Positions 1-5,170 are shown, numbered from the stretch's first letter. The stretch is DNA of 5,920 bases from Methanosalsum sp. (GCA_007127385.1 SKZM01000137.1:1-5920); one strand, 5' to 3'. The notes: generated by a model not told the origin, from the letters alone. Numbers and translations are program-made.

Positions 1-254
1 CTGAAAACGTCCTTGTCGACATTCCTGAAACCCCTGAAATTACTGAAATGAAAGCAATGATCCGGACAGGCGATGAGATTATTCGAATCGATGAGGCATC
101 TCATGTAGTTTCCATTCTGGAAAAGGCACACCTTGATAACTGGAGAATGGGAGTATATACACCACAGGAATATCGTGAAAAGGTTGCAAAGGTTGCAAGG
201 GACTTTTTTGATGTGAAGAAGAATACAAAACAGTTCAGACTTACAGAACTGTAA
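1..254 (+). CDS. C-terminal end of an unidentified protein (5' end outside the window)
   Basis: The reading frame is open from the window edge (first full codon at 3) to a TAA at 252-254 and gives about 83 residues. The internal ATG at 48 has no Shine-Dalgarno sequence and the frame has no stop before it, so this is the tail of a longer gene. The visible part looks soluble. It has an acidic stretch with two Pro-Glu pairs, then a charged segment rich in Ile, Val and Lys, with NWRMGVYTPQEYREKV as its most distinctive string, and no membrane segment. I do not recognise the family. It does not resemble the C-terminus of UbiD, which would have been the obvious partner of the downstream ubiX. The next gene starts 12 nt after the stop behind a good ribosome binding site, so the two are probably co-transcribed. 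Confidence 0.75.
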   Translation, partial: ENVLVDIPETPEITEMKAMIRTGDEIIRIDEASHVVSILEKAHLDNWRMGVYTPQEYREKVAKVARDFFDVKKNTKQFRLTEL

Positions 255-266
255 AGGAGATTGAAT

Positions 267-626
267 ATGCCATCAATGATCAAAAGGGTTGGGCGTGCAG
301 AACTGATTCTTGAATGGAAAAATATTGGTGATGATAATGTAGTGATATTAAGAGGAGGAGATGAACATATTGGAGCAACGGGTTTTGCATACTATGATAG
401 ATCAAGGGACAGGGTGTTCACAGATATTCTCAAATCTCCCGGCCACAGAGAAACAGAAATCGCATATGATGGTGCAAAACAGATATCAGGTGTTACAAAA
501 ACAACAACTGTATTTATAGCAGGGATTCATTTAGATAATATTACAAAATCGGAGATCAGAGATATTGTTAACATTTCCTATCAGATGATAGATGATCTGG
601 CCGCTATAATGGAGGAACGTGCTTGA
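267..626 (+). CDS. LpdD-like prenylated-flavin chaperone domain protein
   Basis: A small soluble protein of 119 residues that resembles LpdD, the small partner of the UbiD-type gallate decarboxylase of lactobacilli. That family is described as helping to handle or deliver prenylated FMN. Recognisable elements are a GG-x-x-HIG motif near residues 30-36, a PGHRE motif near residue 58, and GIHLDNIT followed by an acidic EI pair near residues 85-98. ATG at 267 is chosen as the start because a Shine-Dalgarno GGAGA lies at 256-260 with a 6-nt spacer; an in-frame TTG at 261 would directly abut that site. The TGA overlaps the TTG start of ubiX by 4 nt, so translation is probably coupled. This context strongly supports a prenyl-FMN role. 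The function is inferred from family resemblance recalled from memory. Confidence 0.8.
   Translation: MPSMIKRVGRAELILEWKNIGDDNVVILRGGDEHIGATGFAYYDRSRDRVFTDILKSPGHRETEIAYDGAKQISGVTKTTTVFIAGIHLDNITKSEIRDIVNISYQMIDDLAAIMEERA
611..615 (+). promoter_or_regulatory. Ribosome binding site that fixes the TTG start of ubiX
   Basis: A strong Shine-Dalgarno GGAGG lies inside the end of the LpdD-like gene, 7 nt before a TTG codon at 623-625. No ATG or GTG is suitably placed, and the first residues after the TTG match the usual N-terminus of UbiX, so the rare start codon is well supported. Confidence 0.75.
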
Positions 627-1183
627 AGGAGATAGTAATTGGGATCAGTGGTGCATCAGGTGTAGATTATGGAATAAAGCTTCTGGAAATACTCTCAAAG
701 ACCGAGATAAAAACACACCTCATAATTACTTCATCTGCTAAAAAGATCATAAGCATAGAAAGCGATTATACTATCGAAGAGATCCGAGACCTTGCATCTG
801 TTGTACATGACGAGAAGGATTTCACAGCACCGGTTGCCAGTGGATCCTATCGGATACATGGAATGATAGTTGCACCCTGCAGTATGAAGACACTTGGATC
901 GATAGCAAACGGCATCACAGATAATCTCCTGACCCGCGTGGCAGATGTCTGTCTAAAAGAAAGACATAAGCTTGTACTGGTAACACGGGAAACACCCCTA
1001 AACCAGATCCATCTTAAGAACATGCTTAAAGCTGACAGGGCAGGTGCCTGCATACTTCCTGCATGTCCCGGATTTTATTCACGACCTCAAACCATTGAAG
1101 AAATCATATATACCATTGCCGGAAGAGCGCTTGATCTGGCAGGTATTGAGAACAGTGCATACAAGCGCTGGGGAGATCAATGA
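623..1183 (+). CDS. ubiX: UbiX-family flavin prenyltransferase
   Basis: UbiX joins a dimethylallyl group to reduced FMN, giving prenylated FMN, the cofactor of UbiD-type decarboxylases. The 186-residue length is normal for the family. Diagnostic motifs are GISGASG at about residues 8-14 (flavin/phosphate-binding loop), APCSMKTL near residue 84, the conserved LKERHKLVLVTRETPL segment near residues 110-125, and a C-terminal GRALDLAGIE followed by an RW pair. Translation starts at a TTG with a GGAGG site 7 nt upstream, and the start overlaps the LpdD-like stop by 4 nt. The stop overlaps the next ATG (ATGA). In archaea the expected client is the UbiD-like anhydromevalonate phosphate decarboxylase of the modified mevalonate pathway, so the gene probably supports isoprenoid lipid synthesis. 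No ubiD lies in this window. Confidence 0.95.
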   Translation: MKEIVIGISGASGVDYGIKLLEILSKTEIKTHLIITSSAKKIISIESDYTIEEIRDLASVVHDEKDFTAPVASGSYRIHGMIVAPCSMKTLGSIANGITDNLLTRVADVCLKERHKLVLVTRETPLNQIHLKNMLKADRAGACILPACPGFYSRPQTIEEIIYTIAGRALDLAGIENSAYKRWGDQ

Positions 1184-1950
1184 AATATACCGATATGAAA
1201 ATAGCATTCCAGACTGTTTACACACTGTGGCTCAGGGAAATGCTGAGGTTCAGGAGATCAAAATCAAGAATAATAGGATCCATTGCAACCCCCCTTTTCT
1301 TTCTGGTATTCCTGGGTTCTGCACTGGACACTGCCGTAGATATTAATGGTGTCAGCTACATAGACTATATGGCTCCGGGAATTATTGCCATGTCAGTACT
1401 TTTCTCATCACTTACAGGAGGAATCTCAATCATCTGGGACCGGGAATTCGGTTACCTGAAAGAGATTTTGATCGCTCCTGTAAGCAGATTTTATACCGCC
1501 CTGGGAAAGTCTATTGGTGGTGTTACAACTGCACTTATCCAGGGAATCATACTGATGGTAATTGCCGGAATAATCGGTGTTAACTATACATCAGCATGGG
1601 GACAGGTTCTGAGTATTCCAATAATGTTTCTGATAGGACTTGGATTCATTGGGCTTGGGATATCCATTGCCTCAAAGATAGAATCAATTGAAGGATTTCA
1701 GCTGGTCATGACATTTCTGACATTTCCACTCCTTATGGCCAGTACAGCTTTTTACCCTCTTGAAAACCTTCCTGTATGGCTTAAAACGATCGTTCTTCTA
1801 AACCCCCTGACCTATGGAATAGAATCACTCAGATGGGCATTGATAGCAGACCCGCAGATATCCCCATTCACCAGTCTTTCAGTAGTCATAGCATTTGCCT
1901 TTCTGATGGTCATACTTGGTGGCTGGTCCTTCAACCGTGTTACCTCCTGA
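1180..1950 (+). CDS. ABC-2 type transporter permease
   Basis: An integral membrane protein of 256 residues with about six predicted transmembrane segments (roughly residues 32-48, 62-82, 112-134, 146-165, 176-193 and 232-252). Between the second and third lies the typical ABC-2 coupling segment (WDREFGYLKEILIAPVSR, from about residue 86), which should contact a nucleotide-binding subunit. The NPLTYGIESLRWAL motif near residue 208 is also characteristic of the DrrB/ABC-2 permease family. The start is ATG 1180, with GGAG at 1172-1175 and a 4-nt overlap with the ubiX stop. The ATP-binding partner is not beside it: upstream is ubiX and downstream is a tRNA, so the ATPase is either before the window or elsewhere. 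The substrate is unknown; export of a lipid, drug or polysaccharide is possible for this family. Confidence 0.9.
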   Translation: MKYTDMKIAFQTVYTLWLREMLRFRRSKSRIIGSIATPLFFLVFLGSALDTAVDINGVSYIDYMAPGIIAMSVLFSSLTGGISIIWDREFGYLKEILIAPVSRFYTALGKSIGGVTTALIQGIILMVIAGIIGVNYTSAWGQVLSIPIMFLIGLGFIGLGISIASKIESIEGFQLVMTFLTFPLLMASTAFYPLENLPVWLKTIVLLNPLTYGIESLRWALIADPQISPFTSLSVVIAFAFLMVILGGWSFNRVTS

Positions 1951-2055
1951 GTTGAGATTATAGAATTAACCGGTCATCATTCACATATTATCGTAAACTA
2001 TATCTATTAGAATGCATACTTAGGAGAGGTGCAAAAGCAACCTATTTGAAGGTCG

Positions 2056-2063
2056 TTTATTGT
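2056..2063 (+). promoter_or_regulatory. Probable box A (TATA element) of the tRNA-Pro gene
   Basis: The AT-rich octamer TTTATTGT is centred about 25 nt before the first base of the tRNA, the spacing expected for an archaeal TATA box when transcription starts at or next to the mature 5' end. The match to the methanogen consensus is only partial, and no clear BRE is seen. It lies in the 134-nt gap after the ABC-2 permease, which otherwise holds no supported feature. Confidence 0.4.
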
Positions 2064-2084
2064 AAGTTAAAAACCAATCAACCC

Positions 2085-2159
2085 GGGATAGTAGGGTAGC
2101 CTGGACGATCCTCGAGCGTTTGGGACGCTTGGACTGCGGTTCAAATCCGCGCTATCCCA
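2085..2159 (+). tRNA. tRNA-Pro (anticodon TGG)
   Basis: A complete 75-nt cloverleaf can be folded. The acceptor stem is GGGATAG (2085-2091) with CTATCCC (2152-2158), all seven pairs Watson-Crick, and the discriminator base is A2159. The D stem GGGT pairs with ATCC (2094-2097 with 2108-2111, one G-T pair). The anticodon stem GAGCG pairs with CGCTT around the loop TTTGGGA (2119-2125), which places the anticodon TGG at 2121-2123 with G37 after it, as is usual for tRNA-Pro. The T stem TGCGG/CCGCG closes the loop TTCAAAT. The CCA end is not encoded (TCT follows) and must be added by CCA-adding enzyme, as is common in euryarchaea. No intron is present. The UGG anticodon can read all or most CCN codons. 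Confidence 0.95.
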
Positions 2160-2161
2160 TC

Positions 2162-2178
2162 TTTTTAATAACATTTTT
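2162..2178 (+). terminator. T-tract terminator of tRNA-Pro
   Basis: Two runs of five T residues (2162-2166 and 2174-2178) start 3 nt after the tRNA. Archaeal RNA polymerase terminates at such oligo-T tracts without needing a hairpin. The position directly after a structured RNA supports the call. Confidence 0.6.
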
Positions 2179-2180
2179 CA

Positions 2181-2198
2181 TACATTCCACTGAATGTA
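2181..2198. repeat. Perfect 7-bp inverted repeat upstream of the moaD promoter
   Basis: TACATTC at 2181-2187 and its exact reverse complement GAATGTA at 2192-2198 flank the 4-nt spacer CACT. The arms lie between the tRNA T-tracts and the TATA-like elements of moaD. The layout fits an 18-bp operator for a dimeric regulator acting upstream of the promoter. It could instead fold as a small hairpin at the end of the tRNA transcript. No T-run follows it directly, and the function is not established. Confidence 0.5.
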
Positions 2199-2214
2199 CG
2201 GGCTTTATGCATAA

Positions 2215-2224
2215 TTTTATAAAA
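2215..2224 (+). promoter_or_regulatory. Probable TATA box of moaD
   Basis: TTTTATAAAA is centred about 27 nt before ATG 2247, which would place transcription initiation at or within a couple of bases of that codon and give a leaderless mRNA. A second TATA-like string (TTTATGCA, 2204-2211) lies 11 nt further upstream and would fit initiation near the alternative ATG at 2235. The absence of a convincing Shine-Dalgarno sequence before either ATG supports leaderless initiation. Confidence 0.5.
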
Positions 2225-2246
2225 CATTACCTGGATGTTTGGATTC

Positions 2247-2525
2247 ATGGGAAATGTAAAGATAAAGCTTTTTGCAAACGTGAGAGAGAAAACCGGGATC
2301 TCACAGGCTGAATATAATGCAAACACAGTAATGGATCTGCTCAACATGCTTGTCAGAGACTACCCTGAAGTTGAAGATCTTATATTTGAAAATGGACAGC
2401 AGGAAATACGCGGATATATCAACATATTTGTAAACGGTAACAATATTCACCACCTTGAAAGAACCGGAACCAGACTCTCGGATGGAGATGAGGTTGCCAT
2501 TTTCCCCCCTGTATCCGGCGGATAA
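2247..2525 (+). CDS. moaD: MoaD-family sulfur carrier protein, archaeal type
   Basis: A ubiquitin-fold protein of 92 residues ending in the obligatory Gly-Gly (FPPVSGG). The C-terminus is adenylated and thiocarboxylated by a MoeB/UbaA-type E1 enzyme, and the sulfur is passed to MoaE-type molybdopterin synthase to form the dithiolene. The sequence has the archaeal MoaD layout: VKIKLFANVREKTG at the N-terminus, the extra INIFVNGNNI strand near residue 58, then LSDGDEVAIFPPVSGG. Start 2247 is chosen because it places the conserved first strand right after the initiator; ATG 2235 in the same frame would add four residues (MFGF). moeA follows after 40 nt, supporting a cofactor role. In archaea such proteins can also act as small modifiers (SAMPs), so a dual role in protein tagging or tRNA thiolation is possible. 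Confidence 0.9.
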   Translation: MGNVKIKLFANVREKTGISQAEYNANTVMDLLNMLVRDYPEVEDLIFENGQQEIRGYINIFVNGNNIHHLERTGTRLSDGDEVAIFPPVSGG

Positions 2526-2533
2526 AAGCATAG

Positions 2534-2541
2534 TTTTTAAA
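2534..2541 (+). promoter_or_regulatory. Probable TATA box of moeA
   Basis: TTTTTAAA in the 40-nt gap between moaD and moeA is centred about 28 nt before the moeA ATG. Initiation at the usual distance would give a leaderless or nearly leaderless moeA transcript. There is no suitably spaced Shine-Dalgarno site before moeA, which agrees with this. The same T-run could also terminate the moaD transcript. Confidence 0.45.
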
Positions 2542-2565
2542 AGGAAAAAATAAGTTCTGGTTTAA

Positions 2566-3759
2566 ATGAAAAATAAAATTATCAGGAAACGTACAAAATT
2601 ATCTGATGCCAGAGAGTTATTTCTAAACTCCTTTACTCCCCTTAATTCATCTGAGACGATAGAACTGGATCATAGCTGTGGCAGGGTCCTTGCAGAAGAT
2701 GTGACTGCAGAGCGCAATGTGCCCCATTATGACCGGGCAGCAATGGATGGATACGCTGTAAGGTCATATGATACTATTTCAGCATCCGGTTCATCGCCAA
2801 TTATTCTCAGGGCTACGGATAAAATATCTGAAAGATCCTGTGTCAGGGTACATACAGGATCTGCCATGCCTCCGGGATCGGATGCAGTGGTAATGATAGA
2901 AGATACTTCACAGAAGGGAAATCTTATTGAGGTCCATACACAGGTCCATCCAGGAAAACATGTTGGATATACAGGAGAAGACGTCAGGATTGGTGATAGG
3001 GTACTGGCTTCTGGCCATCTGCTGCGTCCATGTGACATAGCAATGCTTGCTTCAATTGGAATAGATAATATTGAAGTCTACAGAAAGCCTGTGGTTGCGA
3101 TAATACCTACAGGAAATGAACTGGTTAAAAGGCCTTCACAAATGCCCCCGCCACCGGGAAAAATAACTGAAACAAACAGTCTTATGGCAGGAATGTATGT
3201 GAGCAAATGGGGAGGAAAAGCTCAGTATTGTGATATCGTCCCTGATGATCCTGAACTTATAGAACAGGCAATTGAATCCCGGTTAAATACGGATATGATT
3301 ATACTCTGCGGAGGAACATCAGTTGGCGAGAGAGATCATGTTCCCGATGCTGTTGACTCTATCGGAAAGATTCTGGTCCATGGAATTGGAATAAGCCCCG
3401 GCAAACCCACAGCGCTTGGAGTAATCAATGATATACCGGTCATCTGCATGCCGGGTTATCCTGCAGCAGGCCTTGTTTGCCTGTTCGAATTTGTCCGCCC
3501 TTCTCTCATGAAACTGGCCCATATAAATGAGATCAGGACTCCACCTTTGAATGTGCGCCTGGATAGAAAAATTACTTCCAGAATCGGATATGTGACTTAT
3601 ACCAGGGTCAGACTTGAAAATGGAAATGCAGTCCCCCTGATGACATCTGGTGCAGGGATAATGAGTTCAGTTTCAAAGGCTGATGGTTTTGTTGTCATTG
3701 AAGAGAACATTGAAGGATATGAAGAAGGAGAAATTGTGGAAGTTGAATTGATTGAATGA
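2566..3759 (+). CDS. moeA: Molybdopterin molybdenumtransferase (MoeA)
   Basis: MoeA hydrolyses adenylylated molybdopterin and inserts molybdate (or tungstate) to give Moco. The 397-residue length is normal. Conserved motifs run in order: PHYDRAAMDGYAV (53-65), VHTGSAMPPGSDAVVMIED (95-113), GEDVRIGD (137-144), the PTGNEL loop (181-186), the pterin-binding CGGTSVGERD (248-257), GIGISPGKPTALG (273-285) and MPGYPAAG (295-302), then a C-terminal beta domain (about 325-397). The acidic residues important in the family appear present (D61, D139, E185, D223, D257 by correspondence with E. coli MoeA). In a methanogen the likely client is the molybdenum/tungsten formylmethanofuran dehydrogenase. ATG 2566 has no Shine-Dalgarno site and sits about 28 nt after a TATA box. 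The 3' end overlaps crcB1 by 8 nt. Archaea often have two MoeA paralogues; metal preference cannot be told from the sequence. Confidence 0.95.
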   Translation: MKNKIIRKRTKLSDARELFLNSFTPLNSSETIELDHSCGRVLAEDVTAERNVPHYDRAAMDGYAVRSYDTISASGSSPIILRATDKISERSCVRVHTGSAMPPGSDAVVMIEDTSQKGNLIEVHTQVHPGKHVGYTGEDVRIGDRVLASGHLLRPCDIAMLASIGIDNIEVYRKPVVAIIPTGNELVKRPSQMPPPPGKITETNSLMAGMYVSKWGGKAQYCDIVPDDPELIEQAIESRLNTDMIILCGGTSVGERDHVPDAVDSIGKILVHGIGISPGKPTALGVINDIPVICMPGYPAAGLVCLFEFVRPSLMKLAHINEIRTPPLNVRLDRKITSRIGYVTYTRVRLENGNAVPLMTSGAGIMSSVSKADGFVVIEENIEGYEEGEIVEVELIE

Positions 3760-4150
3760 TAATTTCATTAATCAAGAGAAAATATGGCCTCTGATTTATG
3801 TGGGTTTTGGAGGTTCTTCAGGAGCCATTCTCAGGATGGGACTTTTAGGATTTGCCAGCACCCCTTTCAATATCCTTATCATCAATGTAGTTGGTAGCTT
3901 CATGCTTGGAGTACTCATGTACAGCACTGAATTTGGAAATGTGAATCCCCATTTCAGACTATTTTTCGGTATTGGTTTTCTGGGATCATTGACCACCTTC
4001 TCCAACTTTGCACTGCAGACATATACGCTTGCTTCAGCATCCTTAGTTTACTCAATAGCCAATATTTTCCTTAGCCTGATTCTAGGAATAGCTGCAATTA
4101 TTGCAGGTCGGGAAGCGGTTATATATGTTTCATCCAGGAGGAGCAGATGA
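3752..4150 (+). CDS. crcB: Fluc/CrcB fluoride channel, first subunit
   Basis: A membrane protein of 132 residues with four predicted transmembrane helices (roughly 13-33, 40-58, 68-88 and 97-120), the Fluc fold. Fluc channels are dual-topology dimers that let fluoride leave the cell. Family marks are GGSSGAILR (20-28), the helix-2 Asn in INVVGSF (N45), and the helix-3 break with the Phe box, GFLGSLTTFSNF (75-86). Both Phe-box residues are kept (F83, F86), but the usual TTFSTF reads TTFSNF, with Asn at 85. The start is TTG 3752: a stop in this frame ends at 3751, the frame has no ATG before the first helix, and GTG 3800 would cut into that helix. Only a weak GGA lies upstream, so translation may depend on coupling to moeA, whose end it overlaps by 8 nt. 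It ends with an ATGA overlap into the second crcB and has a basic C-terminus (SSRRSR). Confidence 0.92.
   Translation: MNDNFINQEKIWPLIYVGFGGSSGAILRMGLLGFASTPFNILIINVVGSFMLGVLMYSTEFGNVNPHFRLFFGIGFLGSLTTFSNFALQTYTLASASLVYSIANIFLSLILGIAAIIAGREAVIYVSSRRSR
4137..4144 (+). promoter_or_regulatory. Strong ribosome binding site of the second crcB
   Basis: AGGAGGAG, a near-complete anti-16S match, lies inside the end of the first crcB, 2 nt before ATG 4147 by its outer edge (6-7 nt from the GGAGG core). It is much stronger than the site of the first subunit. Since a heterodimeric channel needs equal amounts, the contrast suggests the first gene relies on coupling or on its TTG being read by another route. 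Confidence 0.7.
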
Positions 4151-4506
4151 TAGTAAATATTCTGATGGTGGCAGGAGGGGGATTTATAGGTGCAGTCCTG
4201 AGATATAGCCTTACCGGGTTTTTTTCGGGAAAAGAAATTATTCCTGCAGGTACATTAACAGTCAATTTTATAGGAAGTACTCTGTTATCCATACTCACCT
4301 TTTCCAGCGAAGGAAGGATTGAATTATATTTATTCAATATCGGAATTCTGGGGTCTTTTACGACATATTCAACATTCTCATATGAAACATTCAGGCTACT
4401 GGAAAATGAACAGATATATCACTTCTGGCTAAACATAATAGGTAACATGGCATTATGTATTGCTGGCGTTGGTGCAGGGCACCTGATTGCTACCATGATC
4501 CTGTAA
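4147..4506 (+). CDS. crcB: Fluc/CrcB fluoride channel, second subunit
   Basis: A second Fluc subunit of 119 residues with four predicted helices (about 3-24, 34-54, 62-82 and 93-116). It keeps GGFIGAVLR (11-19), PAGTLTVNFIGS (33-44, with the helix-2 Asn N40) and the helix-3 signature ILGSFTTYSTFSYET (67-81). The first Phe-box residue is replaced by Tyr (Y74); the second, F77, is kept. Tandem crcB genes usually encode two subunits of fixed, opposite orientation that form a heterodimer, and this pair is arranged accordingly: the first subunit has a basic C-terminal tail, which this one lacks. Translation starts at ATG 4147 with a strong Shine-Dalgarno site, overlapping the first subunit by 4 nt. 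No fluoride riboswitch is visible before either gene. Confidence 0.93.
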   Translation: MIVNILMVAGGGFIGAVLRYSLTGFFSGKEIIPAGTLTVNFIGSTLLSILTFSSEGRIELYLFNIGILGSFTTYSTFSYETFRLLENEQIYHFWLNIIGNMALCIAGVGAGHLIATMIL

Positions 4507-4534
4507 AACAAACAATCTAGTAAGGTGAATTATT

Positions 4535-4855
4535 TTGAGCTTTGTGACAATTCGAATATATTTGAGTGAAAATGATACATATAAGGGTAAAAGTGCTTCC
4601 AGTGCACTATTGGAATTTTTAAAAGAAAACAATGTTTCGGGTGCAACCGTTATTCGGGGTACTGCAGGATACGGAGTTCACACAGACCTGCATACCACCC
4701 GTATACTTCGCCTGAGTTCAGATCTACCCCAAATTATAGAAATCATAGAAGATGAGGAAAAGATCAGGCCACTGATCGACTGCATTCGTTCAATGATGCC
4801 TAGAGAACTGATTACAATGCACAGGATCGAAGTGCTATCAGGGGAAAGGATATGA
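4535..4855 (+). CDS. DUF190 (PII-like) protein linked to Fluc channels
   Basis: A soluble protein of 106 residues of the DUF190 family (PF02641), which has a PII-like ferredoxin fold and is often encoded next to crcB. Typical features are VTIRIYLSENDTYKG at the N-terminus, the loop SGATVIRGTAGYG (35-47), the TTRILRLSSDLPQIIEII segment (54-71), EEKI (74-77) and a C-terminal strand with ITMHRIEV (93-100). The start is TTG 4535 behind AAGGTGA (4522-4528, 6-nt spacer), 28 nt after the crcB2 stop. No ATG lies nearby, and the next residues match the usual family N-terminus. The biochemical role is unproven. By analogy with PII proteins it may bind a nucleotide or other ligand and modulate the channel, but that is inference from fold and context. 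Confidence 0.9.
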   Translation: MSFVTIRIYLSENDTYKGKSASSALLEFLKENNVSGATVIRGTAGYGVHTDLHTTRILRLSSDLPQIIEIIEDEEKIRPLIDCIRSMMPRELITMHRIEVLSGERI

Positions 4856-4862
4856 ACTGAAT

Positions 4863-5138
4863 TTACCTGTAGAGTGTTACCGATCTTCCCCGTATTTCAA
4901 CAAGTTCACTTTTTGTTTCTGCTGCGAGACGGCTGGCAATATCATCAATATTTTCATCACCCACAGCAGTCTTAAGTATCTTCACTTTAATAAGCCGGTT
5001 CTTTTTAATATAGCTCTTTAATTCCTCAATCACAGCCTCATTAATTCCGCCTTTACCAATATTCATTACAGGTTTTAGCTGGCTTGCTTTTGATTTAAGG
5101 TCATATAACTTTTTATTTTCCATATAAGTATCATCCAT
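4863..5138 (-). CDS. CRM-domain (YhbY-type) RNA-binding protein
   Basis: A single CRM domain of 91 residues (YhbY fold, related to the KH-like IF3 C-terminal fold). Seen are LKSKASQLKPVMNIGKGGINEAVIEEL (14-40) with the RNA-contacting GKGG loop at 28-31, IKVKIL (50-55), and a C-terminal TKSELVEIRGRSVTLYR (75-91), all standard for the family. Bacterial YhbY associates with the large ribosomal subunit; the archaeal relatives probably act in rRNA or tRNA maturation, but this is inferred. ATG at 5138 is used. An in-frame ATG at 5123 would start five residues later, and neither has a Shine-Dalgarno site, so a leaderless or short-leader mRNA is likely. The stop faces the DUF190 stop with 7 nt between them. 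The KaiC-like gene lies 71 nt upstream on the same strand. Confidence 0.93.
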   Translation of the reverse strand: MDDTYMENKKLYDLKSKASQLKPVMNIGKGGINEAVIEELKSYIKKNRLIKVKILKTAVGDENIDDIASRLAAETKSELVEIRGRSVTLYR

Positions 5139-5170
5139 AAAACTGATATTAATTTAAGTCAGTGATTTTG

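Noticed and set aside
261..266. TTG at 261 as the start of the LpdD-like gene
   Set aside because: It directly abuts the Shine-Dalgarno sequence (256-260), leaving no spacer, while ATG 267 has a normal 6-nt spacing.
1044..1346. A 100-codon plus-strand open frame spanning the ubiX-permease junction
   Set aside because: It is out of frame with two well-supported genes, shows no family motif, and is explained as a shadow.
1942..2030. Anti-Shine-Dalgarno-like ACCTCCT at the permease stop and a purine-rich AGGAGAGGT further downstream
   Set aside because: Only about five consecutive bases could pair and no regulated start codon is nearby, so this is probably coincidence of codon use.
2029..2049. 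A GTG mini-ORF of six codons upstream of the tRNA, near an AGGAGAGG string
   Set aside because: The GTG overlaps the purine string itself, the peptide is only six residues long and no conserved gene follows, so it is not supported as a leader peptide.
2727..3038. A 103-codon minus-strand open frame inside moeA
   Set aside because: It is fully antisense to conserved MoeA motifs, has low-complexity composition and no recognisable domain.
3700..3760. Possible fluoride riboswitch before crcB1
   Set aside because: The region is moeA coding sequence overlapping the crcB1 start and shows no crcB-motif aptamer core. A similar GGCGATG string at 69-75 is inside an unrelated coding region.
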